Source: Flavobacterium sp. HJ-32-4 (lineage in GTDB: Bacteria > Bacteroidota > Bacteroidia > Flavobacteriales > Flavobacteriaceae). From it: a stretch of 64,000 nt of DNA. Shown here piece after piece: positions 26,648-34,823 of this stretch. Position 1 is the first letter of the stretch; each line of letters opens with the position of its first letter. A model generated the notes under the pieces. That model saw only the letters and a list, made by a program, of their open reading frames with translations, searched no databases and was not told where the DNA came from. The stretch is taken from assembly GCF_022532105.1 (NCBI RefSeq), contig NZ_CP092832.1, positions 2,075,001-2,139,000 of the forward strand, in the 5' to 3' direction. The position numbers and the translations under genes were made by a program.

Positions 26648-27268
26648 ATGGCCCAATTCATCAAATTATACGAAGACAAACCCAACGAGGCGAACGTCGC
26701 ACGTGTGGTGAAGGTGTTGCGCGAAGGCGGACTCGTGATTTATCCGACCGATACCGTGTATGGACTCGGTTGCGACATCATGAACAGTCGCGCGTTGGAA
26801 CGTATTGCGCGCATCAAAGGCATCAAGATCGAGAAGGCGAATTTTTCGTTTGTATGTGCCGACCTTAGCCATTTGTCGGATTACGTAAAGCAAATCGATA
26901 CCACGACATTCAAGATATTGAAACGGTGCCTACCCGGGCCTTACACCTTCGTATTGCCAGGAAACAACAAACTCCCACGCGAATTCAAGAAACGGGAAAC
27001 CGTCGGGATTCGCGTGCCGGACAACAACATCGCGTTGGAAATCGTCCGACAACTGGGGAACCCAATAGTGTCGACCTCTATACACGATGAAGATGAGGTG
27101 TTGGAATACTCGACCGATCCCGAACTGATATTTGAAAAATGGCAGAACCTCGTAGACCTCGTTATCGATGGTGGCTACGGTGGGAATGAGCCGTCTACTA
27201 TCATTGACCTTTCCGGTTACGAGCCCGTTGTGGTTCGGGAAGGAAAAGGCGACCCCGACGTTTTCTGA
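26648..27268 (+). CDS. tsaC: L-threonylcarbamoyladenylate synthase (YrdC/Sua5 family)
   Basis: A 206-residue cytoplasmic enzyme that makes threonylcarbamoyl-AMP from threonine, bicarbonate and ATP for the t6A37 modification of ANN-decoding tRNAs. The YrdC fold is shown by LREGGLVIYPTDTVYGLGCD (about 26-45), IKGIKIEKANFSFVC, the CLPGPYTFVLPGN segment and GIRVPDN. The length excludes a Sua5 C-terminal domain. The next gene starts one base after its stop. Confidence 0.92.
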   Translation: MAQFIKLYEDKPNEANVARVVKVLREGGLVIYPTDTVYGLGCDIMNSRALERIARIKGIKIEKANFSFVCADLSHLSDYVKQIDTTTFKILKRCLPGPYTFVLPGNNKLPREFKKRETVGIRVPDNNIALEIVRQLGNPIVSTSIHDEDEVLEYSTDPELIFEKWQNLVDLVIDGGYGGNEPSTIIDLSGYEPVVVREGKGDPDVF

Positions 27269-27269
27269 T

Positions 27270-28178
27270 ATGGGAAAACCACGCCATTATCTCGCGGCCA
27301 TTTCCGCGTACATCATCTGGGGCACGTTCAGCCTGGTGCTGCGCCCTATCAAAGACCACGCACCGATCGACATCCTGTATTATCGGATTCTGTGTTGCCT
27401 GGGACTCGCGTTTTTCGTGCTGGTGCTATTCCGAAAAGAAAGCGTGAAAGCCAGCCGCGCGCAATTTCGGGCATTACCGCCCCGTCAACGCGCGCGTTTA
27501 ATAGGTTGGAATTTGCTGGCGGGCGTCTTATTGACCGCCAATTGGTTCCTTTTTATCTATGTCATGAATTACGTCAGCGTGAAGGCGACGTCACTCGCGT
27601 ATCTCGTATGTCCGATCCTGACGGCATTGCTGGCGTTCCTGCTGCTGAAAGAACCGATGAAGAAAGTACAATGGGTCGCGTTAGGGATGGGCGTAACGGG
27701 ATGTATGATCCTCGCATTCGGACATCTATATGACTTGGTCTTGGCGGTTTTGGTCGGTTTTTCCTATGCCCTTTATTTAATCCTCCAGCGGAAGAACAAA
27801 GGGTATGACATGTTGTTGGTACTCTTTGTGCACATCCTGATTTCGGTGGTTGGGATGACACCGTATTACTTCGCTACGGCGGCAAGTGCGCCCGTGGATA
27901 CTTCTTTTTACCTATTCGTGCTTGCCATTGCCATTTTCTTCACATTGGTGCCGATGTTGCTGAACCTGTTCGCACTCAGCGGTATTCGTTCGGGAACGGT
28001 AGGCATGTTGATGAACATCAATCCCATCATTGCGTTTTCGCTCTCGGTCTTTTATTTTGGTGAGAAGGCAGATGCGATGCAATACCTCGGGTATGGAATT
28101 ATTTTCGGCTCGGTTATCGTATTTAACTGGAAGATGGGGAGTCGGGAAGTAGGGAAGTCCGAAAGTCGGGAAGACTGA
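27270..28178 (+). CDS. EamA/RarD-type DMT permease
   Basis: A 302-residue inner-membrane protein with about ten helices in two EamA halves. The start at 27270 (MGKPRHYLAAISAYIIWGTFSLVLRPIK) has the RarD-like AYIIWG opening; the longer frame lies within tsaC. RarD proteins are putative metabolite exporters. The last 13 residues (GSREVGKSESRED) are encoded by an octad repeat array, so the natural C-terminus has been replaced or extended by repeat DNA. Confidence 0.87.
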   Translation: MGKPRHYLAAISAYIIWGTFSLVLRPIKDHAPIDILYYRILCCLGLAFFVLVLFRKESVKASRAQFRALPPRQRARLIGWNLLAGVLLTANWFLFIYVMNYVSVKATSLAYLVCPILTALLAFLLLKEPMKKVQWVALGMGVTGCMILAFGHLYDLVLAVLVGFSYALYLILQRKNKGYDMLLVLFVHILISVVGMTPYYFATAASAPVDTSFYLFVLAIAIFFTLVPMLLNLFALSGIRSGTVGMLMNINPIIAFSLSVFYFGEKADAMQYLGYGIIFGSVIVFNWKMGSREVGKSESRED

Positions 28179-28195
28179 AGTTCGGAAGAGGGGAC
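28139..28195 (+). repeat. Octad array overlapping the permease 3' end
   Basis: 8-base units AGTCGGGA, AGTAGGGA, AGTCCGAA, AGTCGGGA, AGACTGAA, then a decayed tail. The first five lie in the reading frame of the permease and its stop codon falls within the array. Confidence 0.8.
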
Positions 28196-28307
28196 GTAGA
28201 AAAAACTAATAGTAGTGTTGGCAAGGGAGAGAGGCATCGGAAGAACCTATGATTTTAGTATCTTAGATAGGTTTCCAGCCCCTTTACGATAACCCACTGG
28301 TTGTGCC

Positions 28308-28868
28308 ATGAGTGACATACTTCGAAAACAGATCGAGAGAATAACGCCGCTTACTGACAGTGAGTTCGACTATATTTTGTCGCATTTTACCGCAAAGAAG
28401 CTCAAAAAGCACCAGTATCTCGTGCAGGAAAGCGATAAGGTAGACCATGATTTTTTTGTCACAAAAGGTCTTTTGAAGTCCTATTTCGTCAACCCCGAAG
28501 GCAAGGAACACATCATGCAGTTTGCGATGGAAGACTGGTGGATTACCGATTACCAGGCCTATTTCAACGAAACACCCGCTACCGTAAACATCGATTGCAT
28601 TGAAGCGACCGAGGTGTTGTGCCTTTCTCTTCACAATCGGGAAAAACTGTGTTCCGAACTCCACAAAATAGAACACTTTTTCCGGAAGAAATCCAATGCC
28701 GGATACGTCGCCCTGCAACGGCGGATATTGTCGCTGCTCAACAGCAGTGCCAAAGAGCGGTATGAACAGTTGTTGCAGCAATATCCGACCTTGTTCCAGC
28801 GCGTGCCGAAGTCGATCATCGCCTCGTATCTCGGTGTTTCGCGGGAAACCCTGAGCCGCATCAGCTAA
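28308..28868 (+). CDS. Crp/Fnr-family transcriptional regulator
   Basis: A 186-residue regulator. Residues about 20-120 form the cyclic-nucleotide-binding-like beta barrel (DHDFFVTKGLLKSYFVN, KEHIMQFAMEDWW). A dimer helix follows, and the C-terminal helix-turn-helix has VPKSIIASYLGVSRETLSRIS as the recognition helix. It lacks the Arg/Ser set that binds cAMP in E. coli Crp and the N-terminal Cys cluster of Fnr, so the signal is unknown. A perfect TGTGA-N6-TCACA site follows its stop codon and precedes the DJ-1-like gene. Confidence 0.88.
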   Translation: MSDILRKQIERITPLTDSEFDYILSHFTAKKLKKHQYLVQESDKVDHDFFVTKGLLKSYFVNPEGKEHIMQFAMEDWWITDYQAYFNETPATVNIDCIEATEVLCLSLHNREKLCSELHKIEHFFRKKSNAGYVALQRRILSLLNSSAKERYEQLLQQYPTLFQRVPKSIIASYLGVSRETLSRIS

Positions 28869-28870
28869 AG

Positions 28871-28888
28871 GTGTGATCTATATCACAC
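28871..28888. promoter_or_regulatory. Crp-like operator
   Basis: GTGTGATCTATATCACAC has 7-base inverted arms (GTGTGAT and ATCACAC) and matches TGTGA-N6-TCACA exactly. A further half-site TGTGTGAC follows at about 28893. It lies three bases after the regulator stop and about 77 bases before the DJ-1-like start, so it may control that gene. Confidence 0.6.
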
Positions 28889-28964
28889 AGAATGTGTGAC
28901 CTATCTCCTTTTGGTAAAGCGACGAGCGCCGGAACTTTGTATTGTTAATTCAGCATTCCCAATT

Positions 28965-29750
28965 ATGAAGCGCTTACTACAAAAAATGCTGCTCGGAATC
29001 ACGGTCATGGCAGTTGGCACCGTGTATTCCTTTTCGCAACAAGCCACTGCACAAACCTCAAATCAAAGAAAAATGAGCAAGAAAATTTTATTTGTGGTGA
29101 CGAGCCACGACAAGTTGGGCGATACCGGAGAATCTACCGGTTACTACCTGGGCGAAGTGTCGCATCCGTGGGCGGTGTTGACAGCCGCCGGTTATGAAAT
29201 CGACTTTGTAAGTCCGAAAGGCGGCAATCCGACCTACTACGGAGCGAACACCGAAGATCCGGTCAATCGGCAATTCCTGGCGGATGCGACCTACCAGAAG
29301 AAAATCCAGAATACCCTGAAGCCGTCGGAAGTCAACCCGTCTGAATACGTCGCCATCCTGTATGCCGGTGGGCACGGCACCATGTGGGATTTCGCCGACA
29401 ACGCTGAACTTGCCGAAATTGCCCGCGAAATCTACGAACACAACGGCATTGTCAGCGCCGTGTGCCATGGACCCGCAGGCCTGGTCAATATCAAGCTAAG
29501 CAATGGGAACTACCTCGTGAATGGAAAGAAAATCAATGCCTTTACCAACGAAGAGGAAGCGGCGGTGAAGCTGGAAAAAGTAGTACCCTACAGCCTGGAA
29601 ACCAAACTCATTGAACGCGGAGCCCGATTCGAAAAATCAGGACTCTGGCAGGAACACGTAACAGTGGACCAGCGGGTGGTAACCGGCCAAAATCCGCAAT
29701 CGGCACACGCGGTGGGTGAAGCCGTATTGGCCGAACTGAAAAAGTTGTAA
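28965..29750 (+). CDS. Exported DJ-1/PfpI (Hsp31-like) protein
   Basis: A 261-residue class I glutamine-amidotransferase-like protein. Residues about 1-30 form a signal peptide (MLLGITVMAVGTVYSFSQQATAQ region). The catalytic domain has Glu56 in GDTGESTGYYLGE, the GGHGTMWDF segment and the nucleophile Cys167 with His168 in VCHGPAGLV. Relatives act as Hsp31-type glyoxalase/deglycase or chaperones, usually in the cytoplasm; the apparent signal peptide is unusual. An internal start at MSKKILFVV (residue 37) would give a cytoplasmic form. A Crp-like operator and a regulator gene precede it. Confidence 0.85.
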   Translation: MKRLLQKMLLGITVMAVGTVYSFSQQATAQTSNQRKMSKKILFVVTSHDKLGDTGESTGYYLGEVSHPWAVLTAAGYEIDFVSPKGGNPTYYGANTEDPVNRQFLADATYQKKIQNTLKPSEVNPSEYVAILYAGGHGTMWDFADNAELAEIAREIYEHNGIVSAVCHGPAGLVNIKLSNGNYLVNGKKINAFTNEEEAAVKLEKVVPYSLETKLIERGARFEKSGLWQEHVTVDQRVVTGQNPQSAHAVGEAVLAELKKL

Positions 29751-29834
29751 CTAGAGTTGAAAGGACTACAGGGCCACAACTCCAAAAGAATGTCTGTTCC
29801 TGTAACTTCGTGACTAATTGACGCCTTTAAAATA

Positions 29835-29864
29835 AAAACCTGTCTTCAAACGAGGACAGGTTTT
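29835..29864 (+). terminator. Terminator after the DJ-1-like gene
   Basis: AAAACCTGTC (29835-29844) pairs with GACAGGTTTT (29855-29864) and is followed by TTCTATT. A Rho-independent terminator for the plus-strand gene. Confidence 0.8.
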
Positions 29865-30250
29865 TCTATTTCCAGCAAAAGTCTTCCGGTCTTCCCGACT
29901 TTCGGACTTTCAGACTTCCTATAGATTGAAAAGACCTACAAGGTTTTGGAAACCTTGCAGGTCGTCTTTCTTCCGAACTCCCGAACTTCAAACAAAGACA
30001 GGTTTTCTTATTTCCTGTAAAAGTCTTCCGGTCTTCCCGACTTTCCGACTTTCGGGCTTCCCCTAAGTTAAAAAGACCTACAAGGTTTTGAAAACCTTGC
30101 AGGTCGTCTTATTTTCGAACTTCCGAGCTTCCGAACTTCCGATCTTCAAACAAAAAAACCTGCCTCCAACGAAGACAGGTTTTCTTATTTCGATAAAAGT
30201 CTTCCGGTCTCCTGACTTTCGACTTTCGACTTTCAACTTTTCACTTTCGA
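29855..30250. repeat. Tandem composite repeat island between convergent genes
   Basis: Three partial units begin with GACAGGTTTT at 29855, 29997 and 30174. Each holds AAAAGTCTTCCGGTCT, then octads of the type CTTCCCGA or CTTTCCGA. The first two also hold a hairpin GACCTACAAGGTTTT with its reverse arm (29933-29963 and 30075-30105), followed by further octads. The third unit decays into 7-base GACTTTC units that reach the ompA-like stop. The island fills the 510-base gap; no gene is seen. Confidence 0.85.
30152..30186 (-). terminator. Terminator after the OmpA-family gene
   Basis: AAACCTGCCT and AGACAGGTTT form an almost perfect stem. Read on the minus strand it ends in a T-rich stretch (GGTTTTTTTG). 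It is a paralogue of the terminator at 29835-29864. Confidence 0.65.
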
Positions 30251-30261
30251 CTTACGTCCTA

Positions 30262-31104
30262 TCAATTCTTTCCCTGCATATTCTTCATCTCCTTCTCAAT
30301 CATGTCATAAAACTGATCGATCTTCGGCATGATGACGATACGCGTGCGACGGTTAGTGGCGCGGTTTTCGGCTGAGTTATTGTCAACCAGTGGCACGAAT
30401 TCACCACGGCCGGCGGCAATGAGTTGTTTCGGTGCCACACCCAGGTCTTTGGTCAGTACACGAACGATGGAGGTAGCGCGTTTGACGGAAAGATCCCAAT
30501 TGTCTTGTAGTACACCGTTGCTGATGTACGGCACGTTATCGGTGTGTCCTTCCACCATACACTCAAAATCAGGCTTCGCATTGATGACTTTCGCCACTTT
30601 CGAAAGCACTTCTTTCGCGCGGTCGGTCACGGTATACGAACCGCTCTTGAACAGCATTTTATCGGAGATAGAGATGAAGACTACGCCTTTTTCAACGTTT
30701 ACTTCAATATCCGGATCGTTGATGCCTACTTCACGCTTCAGGCTCGTCACCAGTGCCAACGTCACGCTGTCTTTACGCGTAAGGGCATCCTGCAGGCGGG
30801 CAATCTTGAGGTCTTTTTCTTTAAGCGACTCGAGTGTCTTCTCGACATTTTTCGCTTGCTGGGCCGACAACGTCGTGGCGTTACCCATACTGTTGATCAG
30901 ATCCGCGTTGTTCTTTTTCAGGTACTCGATTTGGGCGTTAAGCGCTTCTTTTTCAGAAAGGCAGGTGTTGAGTTTCACCGTAGCCGTATTGAGCAAATCC
31001 TGTATTTCTTTGTTTTTTGCCTCGCAGGCTGCGAGTTTTTTCTTCGTACCGCATGACGTGGTCAGCAACGCCAACACGGAAAGGGCTAAAACGATTTTAC
31101 GCAT
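30262..31104 (-). CDS. OmpA-family lipoprotein with coiled coil
   Basis: A 280-residue envelope protein. The lipobox TTSC at residues 15-18 makes Cys18 the lipidated residue. A long coiled coil (about 25-120) leads to an OmpA/MotB peptidoglycan-binding domain (about 140-265) with MLFKSGSYTVTDRAKEVL, VEGHTDNVPY and NRATNRRTRIVI. It probably links the outer membrane to peptidoglycan. Its promoter has both Bacteroidetes boxes in correct spacing. Confidence 0.93.
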   Translation of the reverse strand: MRKIVLALSVLALLTTSCGTKKKLAACEAKNKEIQDLLNTATVKLNTCLSEKEALNAQIEYLKKNNADLINSMGNATTLSAQQAKNVEKTLESLKEKDLKIARLQDALTRKDSVTLALVTSLKREVGINDPDIEVNVEKGVVFISISDKMLFKSGSYTVTDRAKEVLSKVAKVINAKPDFECMVEGHTDNVPYISNGVLQDNWDLSVKRATSIVRVLTKDLGVAPKQLIAAGRGEFVPLVDNNSAENRATNRRTRIVIMPKIDQFYDMIEKEMKNMQGKN

Positions 31105-31127
31105 GATCTTCGATTTTTAGTTCCTTG

Positions 31128-31157
31128 CAAAGGTAGGGCTATTTTCAATTTTAACAA
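31128..31157 (-). promoter_or_regulatory. OmpA-family gene promoter
   Basis: TTG at 31157 to 31155 and TACCTTTG at 31135 to 31128, separated by 19 bases: a textbook Bacteroidetes sigma-A promoter, 23 bases upstream of the ATG. Confidence 0.75.
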
Positions 31158-31291
31158 TTCCGGCGGAACCTAAACTAATGTTAAACCCCTTCGCCCGCCA
31201 CCGTTTGGCAAGAATGTAGTTCTTGCGAACATTTGTGATTTTGTTGTAAATACGGCCAAGGTGTTATTTCCGGTCTTCCGAAACCCGACAG

Positions 31292-32125
31292 TTAACGTTG
31301 TGGCACCTTTCTGCTTCTCCCCTTATACAATATCAATAAACTATTCAAACGCTCCTGATCGGTATTGTAGTTATCTATTTTGAGGCTAATTGATCCTCGC
31401 CGATGGTCAAATCTCAGGTAATAATGACGTGTATACTTGCCGGCGCGCTCGCTGACGACTTCTTCGTTCTGAATCTCATTCCAATCATAGAATCGATTAG
31501 AAAATAGTCTGATTCCTTTTTCGTTTAGTATTATTTGGGGTTCCCTATTGGTGGCTTGTCTATATTTCTTGAAAGCGATAATGGTACCTGCCAGAATGGC
31601 CAGCGGGCCCACCACATACCGATCCGTTTGCGCGGTTAGATAAACGCCCAGCGCTGCAACGCCCAGCATTAGGAGCATTTCAGCGAAGTTTTTCCCCTTC
31701 GCATAAGTAATAATGGTTTCGTTAGGGATCGTCGGGTCGTCGTGAAATATATCTTCCCGCTTAAACTTCTCTTGCAGGAAAGCCCACTTTTCACGGTCTG
31801 TACGGCTGTGTGGTATTGTATTTGCAAACAAACTATCGTCTGGCCATAACAGCCGCTCCCTAATGGCCCGTTTCTTAAGCTCGTGTACATTCCGGACATT
31901 TTCAAATGCCCAAATCTTCCATTTCGTCCCCATTACATGCCACCAAAGCCAAGCCAACAGCAACGAAAGTCCAAAACCGGCAAATACTGTCCAAGAAGGA
32001 AGTATTCTTTGTGTTTGGAGCAAAATCGAAAGCAATGACACACCAAAAATAATACCGATTACCGGATAATTAAGCATTCTGCGCCCCCTGGCAATTGCTT
32101 GGTCAACCGAGACGGTTTCGTTCAT
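31292..32125 (-). CDS. Hypothetical membrane protein (277 aa)
   Basis: A 277-residue protein with two N-terminal helices (about 20-38, 45-65), a cytoplasmic helical region (about 70-140) and two further helices (about 150-168, 173-188), then a C-terminal PH-like beta domain (about 200-270: PQIILNEKGIRLFSNRFYDWNEI). This resembles membrane proteins with a bPH-type module, but I do not recognise the family. The start at 32125 is preferred over a longer frame with 43 atypical residues. Monocistronic, AT-richer than its neighbours. Confidence 0.7.
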   Translation of the reverse strand: MNETVSVDQAIARGRRMLNYPVIGIIFGVSLLSILLQTQRILPSWTVFAGFGLSLLLAWLWWHVMGTKWKIWAFENVRNVHELKKRAIRERLLWPDDSLFANTIPHSRTDREKWAFLQEKFKREDIFHDDPTIPNETIITYAKGKNFAEMLLMLGVAALGVYLTAQTDRYVVGPLAILAGTIIAFKKYRQATNREPQIILNEKGIRLFSNRFYDWNEIQNEEVVSERAGKYTRHYYLRFDHRRGSISLKIDNYNTDQERLNSLLILYKGRSRKVPQR

Positions 32126-32313
32126 AAATTTTTGTCGCTTTTTAGTTGTTGGTGCCACGACTTCACCTCGTGTACGGTACTTGCTTAGACTGAAACGGCC
32201 GTGCAAATCAGGACCAAAATAAGAAAAAGAAAACGGCTTGTCTTTTAGGTACAAGACCTACGGCCTTCCATCTGACTCCCGCCTAATGGATTGTCAGGTC
32301 ATGCATTAGGCTA

Positions 32314-33342
32314 CTACAGTTGGATACTATCCTCATCCTCCAAAAGTTGGCTGAATTCAGTCTTTTTTTTCTGGAAGTACAACCAGGGGATGCTCTTCAC
32401 GTAAAAATAATCCGTCCGCTCCGACCCGCGTCGACGTCTGATATAACGCGGCAGGTAAAAGTAGAACGCCGCATGCGCCTTCAAAATCGCCCAAACATGC
32501 GACCACTGCATCGTTACGAAAAACCGCATACCCGCGACGCCATCCAATACCAATCGGCTGAAAAGTACACGGAAGGCCACGCGTTTCGGCAGGTTCTTTA
32601 CCATCATGAAAAGCGAGTTGCGGAAATTGAGGTAGGTTTTCCGCGGATTCAGGTATTGCAACGTGGCGCCTCCGACGTGAAACACCACCGATTGGGGCTC
32701 GTACCGCAACCGGTAGCCATGGTTGAAAATCCGCCAACAGAGGTCAATCTCTTCCTGGTGGGCGAAGAAGTCGTCGTCGAAGCCTTTCATTTTCCGGAAA
32801 ACATCCTTCCGGATAAAAAAACAGGCACCCGACGCCCAGAACACATCGCAGGCATCGTCGTATTGTCCGTTATCCACTTCCACCGTATCAAAAATCCGTC
32901 CGCGACAGAACGGAAACCCGAACTTATCGATGAAACCACCCGCCGCACCGGCATACTCAAAACGCGTCGGATCCTTGAAATCCCGTATTTTGGGTTGTAT
33001 AACGGCCGTATCGGGTTCGTTGTGGAAACGTTCCAGTATCGGCTCCAGCCAATTTTCCGTCACGTCAATATCCGAATTGACCAGTGCATAAAGCGGTTCT
33101 TCCACCTGTTGGAGCGCCAGGTTGTAGCCTTTGGCATAGCCATAGTTGCCGTCGTTGCGGATGATGGTCACGTCCGGAAGATGCGCTTGCGTCCATGCGA
33201 TCGAGTCGTCGGCGGATGCATTATCGGCCAGGTACACCCGGGCCTGCGGCGATAGGGCCACGACCTTGGGAAGGAATTGTTGCAGCAGGGCGACTCCATT
33301 CCAGTTGAGGATAACCACGGCAATTGCTTTCTCTCCGCTCAT
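32314..33342 (-). CDS. Family 2 glycosyltransferase
   Basis: A 342-residue GT-A enzyme. The nucleotide-binding opening VVILNWNGVALLQQFL and NASADDSI, the NYGYAKGYNLAL loop and the metal-binding NSDIDV near residue 95 are seen; the acceptor region has GACFFIRKDVF and HQEEIDLCWRI, and the C-terminus has one amphipathic helix. This is the rhamnosyltransferase-like GT2 branch common in Bacteroidetes. Donor and acceptor are unknown. It overlaps the HsdR_N-like gene by four bases. Confidence 0.92.
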   Translation of the reverse strand: MSGEKAIAVVILNWNGVALLQQFLPKVVALSPQARVYLADNASADDSIAWTQAHLPDVTIIRNDGNYGYAKGYNLALQQVEEPLYALVNSDIDVTENWLEPILERFHNEPDTAVIQPKIRDFKDPTRFEYAGAAGGFIDKFGFPFCRGRIFDTVEVDNGQYDDACDVFWASGACFFIRKDVFRKMKGFDDDFFAHQEEIDLCWRIFNHGYRLRYEPQSVVFHVGGATLQYLNPRKTYLNFRNSLFMMVKNLPKRVAFRVLFSRLVLDGVAGMRFFVTMQWSHVWAILKAHAAFYFYLPRYIRRRRGSERTDYFYVKSIPWLYFQKKKTEFSQLLEDEDSIQL

Positions 33343-33788
33343 GTTAGGGGGTATTGGGGAAGTTCCCGCAGGAACCGGTAGCAGCTATTTTCAAAATCCA
33401 TCCGGCAAAAATAATGATGCAGCCCGTTTGTGACCATCAGGTAATCGGCTTTCATCGTCAGGTTATAGCGCGCGATCTGGTCGAATGTGTCCTGCGAAAT
33501 GCCCACGTGGGGCGCTTTGCATTCCACCAACAAAAAGATGCTGCCATCGGCATGAAATACGACCAAATCATAGCGTTTGGTGAGTCCGTTGACTTTCAGC
33601 AACTTCTCTACATTCACCCGCGATTTCGGAAAACCCAGTCCGTCGATGAGGTAGCGCGCCACGTGCTGTCGTACCCATTCCTCTGGTGTCAATACCACGA
33701 ATTTTTTGCGGATATCGTCGAAGATAGCGACCTTATTTTCGCTACTTTTGAAACGAAAGTCGTAGGCCGGGAAGTTCAGCTTCTGCAT
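33339..33788 (-). CDS. Stand-alone HsdR N-terminal-like nuclease domain protein
   Basis: Here the listed extent follows the stop at 33339 and the start at 33788 (MQKLNFPAYDFRF), 149 residues. The fold is a PD-(D/E)xK nuclease of the HSDR_N_2 type: Asp in RYDLVVF and the ExK pair in FLLVECKAPH. Databases often call it type I restriction enzyme R, N-terminal, but there is no helicase, HsdM or HsdS here. The gene recurs beside holA in Bacteroidetes and may be a housekeeping nuclease or a nucleotide-binding protein. It is divergent from holA and coupled to the glycosyltransferase. Confidence 0.85.
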   Translation of the reverse strand: MQKLNFPAYDFRFKSSENKVAIFDDIRKKFVVLTPEEWVRQHVARYLIDGLGFPKSRVNVEKLLKVNGLTKRYDLVVFHADGSIFLLVECKAPHVGISQDTFDQIARYNLTMKADYLMVTNGLHHYFCRMDFENSCYRFLRELPQYPLT

Positions 33789-33792
33789 GCGG

Positions 33793-33800
33793 CAAAGATA
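33793..33800 (-). promoter_or_regulatory. -7 element TATCTTTG next to the HsdR_N-like start
   Basis: Perfect TAnnTTTG ending four bases before the ATG at 33788, another case suggesting a leaderless mRNA. It lies in the 39-base space shared with divergent holA. Confidence 0.5.
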
Positions 33801-33827
33801 AACAAAACCCATCGCCGCCGGGCATAC

Positions 33828-34823
33828 ATGGACGAAGCAGCCAAAATTGTAACCGACATAAAAGCAGGAAAAATCCGTCCCGTCTATTTTCTGATGGGAG
33901 AGGAGCCGTACTATATCGACAAAATCGCCGAGTACATCGAAGACAATGTCCTTACCGAAGATGAAAAAGGCTTCAACCAAACGGTTTTGTACGGTCGTGA
34001 CGTGTCGATTGACGACATCGTAGGCACTGCCAAACGCTATCCGATGATGGCCGAGCGCCAGGTCGTGATCGTAAAGGAAGCGCAGGATTTGTCGCGCACC
34101 ATCGACAAACTCGAATCCTATGCCGAACAACCTACGCCCACTACGGTGTTGGTAATCTGCTATAAATACAAGACACTCGACAAACGCAAGAAAGTTACCA
34201 AACACCTCGAAAAGAACGGTGTGGTATTCGAAAGCAAGAAACTATACGAGAACCAGGTCGGCCAGTGGATTACCCGCATCCTGCAAGGGCGCGGTTACAC
34301 CATCGATAATAAGGCCAACGCGATGATGGTCGATTTTTTGGGAACCGACCTGAGCCGCATCGCCAAGGAACTCGAGAAACTGCAGATCATATTGCCGAAA
34401 GGAAGCACCATTCTGCCGTCCCATATCGAAGAGAACATCGGTTTCAGCAAAGAGTATAATGTGTTCGAATTGCGAAAGGCGATTGCCGAGCGGAACCAAT
34501 ACAAAGCCTACAAGATTGCCCAGCATTTCGCCCAGAACCAAAAAGAGAACCCTTTGGTGATGACCGTCGGGATGATGTTCAGCTTCTTTTCGAATTTGCT
34601 GCAATACCACGGACTCAAAGACAAGAAAACAGCAGCTTCAGCGTTACGGGTGAGTCCGTATCAGTTGAAAGACTACGAAACCGCTTTCCGGAACTATCCC
34701 ATGCGGAAAGTCAGTGCGATCGTGGCCGCCCTCCGCAACATCGACGTCAAAAGTAAGGGAGTAGGGGCGAACCTCACACCGGACGATTTACTGAAAGAAA
34801 TGCTCATCCATATTTTCTCATGA
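33828..34823 (+). CDS. holA: DNA polymerase III subunit delta
   Basis: A 331-residue clamp-loader subunit that opens the beta clamp. The start at 33828 (MDEAAKIVTDIKAGK) leads into the conserved RPVYFLMGEEPYYIDKIAEYI; the upstream frame crosses the divergent gene and was rejected. Domains I-II (about 1-210) form the inactive AAA+ module, with RYPMMAERQVVIVKEAQ. Domain III (about 215-331) has ENIGFSKEYNVFELRKAI and ends in the helical collar. Its stop overlaps the next small gene by four bases. Confidence 0.93.
   Translation: MDEAAKIVTDIKAGKIRPVYFLMGEEPYYIDKIAEYIEDNVLTEDEKGFNQTVLYGRDVSIDDIVGTAKRYPMMAERQVVIVKEAQDLSRTIDKLESYAEQPTPTTVLVICYKYKTLDKRKKVTKHLEKNGVVFESKKLYENQVGQWITRILQGRGYTIDNKANAMMVDFLGTDLSRIAKELEKLQIILPKGSTILPSHIEENIGFSKEYNVFELRKAIAERNQYKAYKIAQHFAQNQKENPLVMTVGMMFSFFSNLLQYHGLKDKKTAASALRVSPYQLKDYETAFRNYPMRKVSAIVAALRNIDVKSKGVGANLTPDDLLKEMLIHIFS

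Noticed and set aside
33339-33788. Type I restriction-modification system
   Set aside because: Only an HsdR_N-like domain is present; no helicase, methylase or specificity gene.
33354-33827. Upstream extension of holA to 33354
   Set aside because: It crosses the whole divergent HsdR_N-like gene; the homologous N-terminus begins at 33828.
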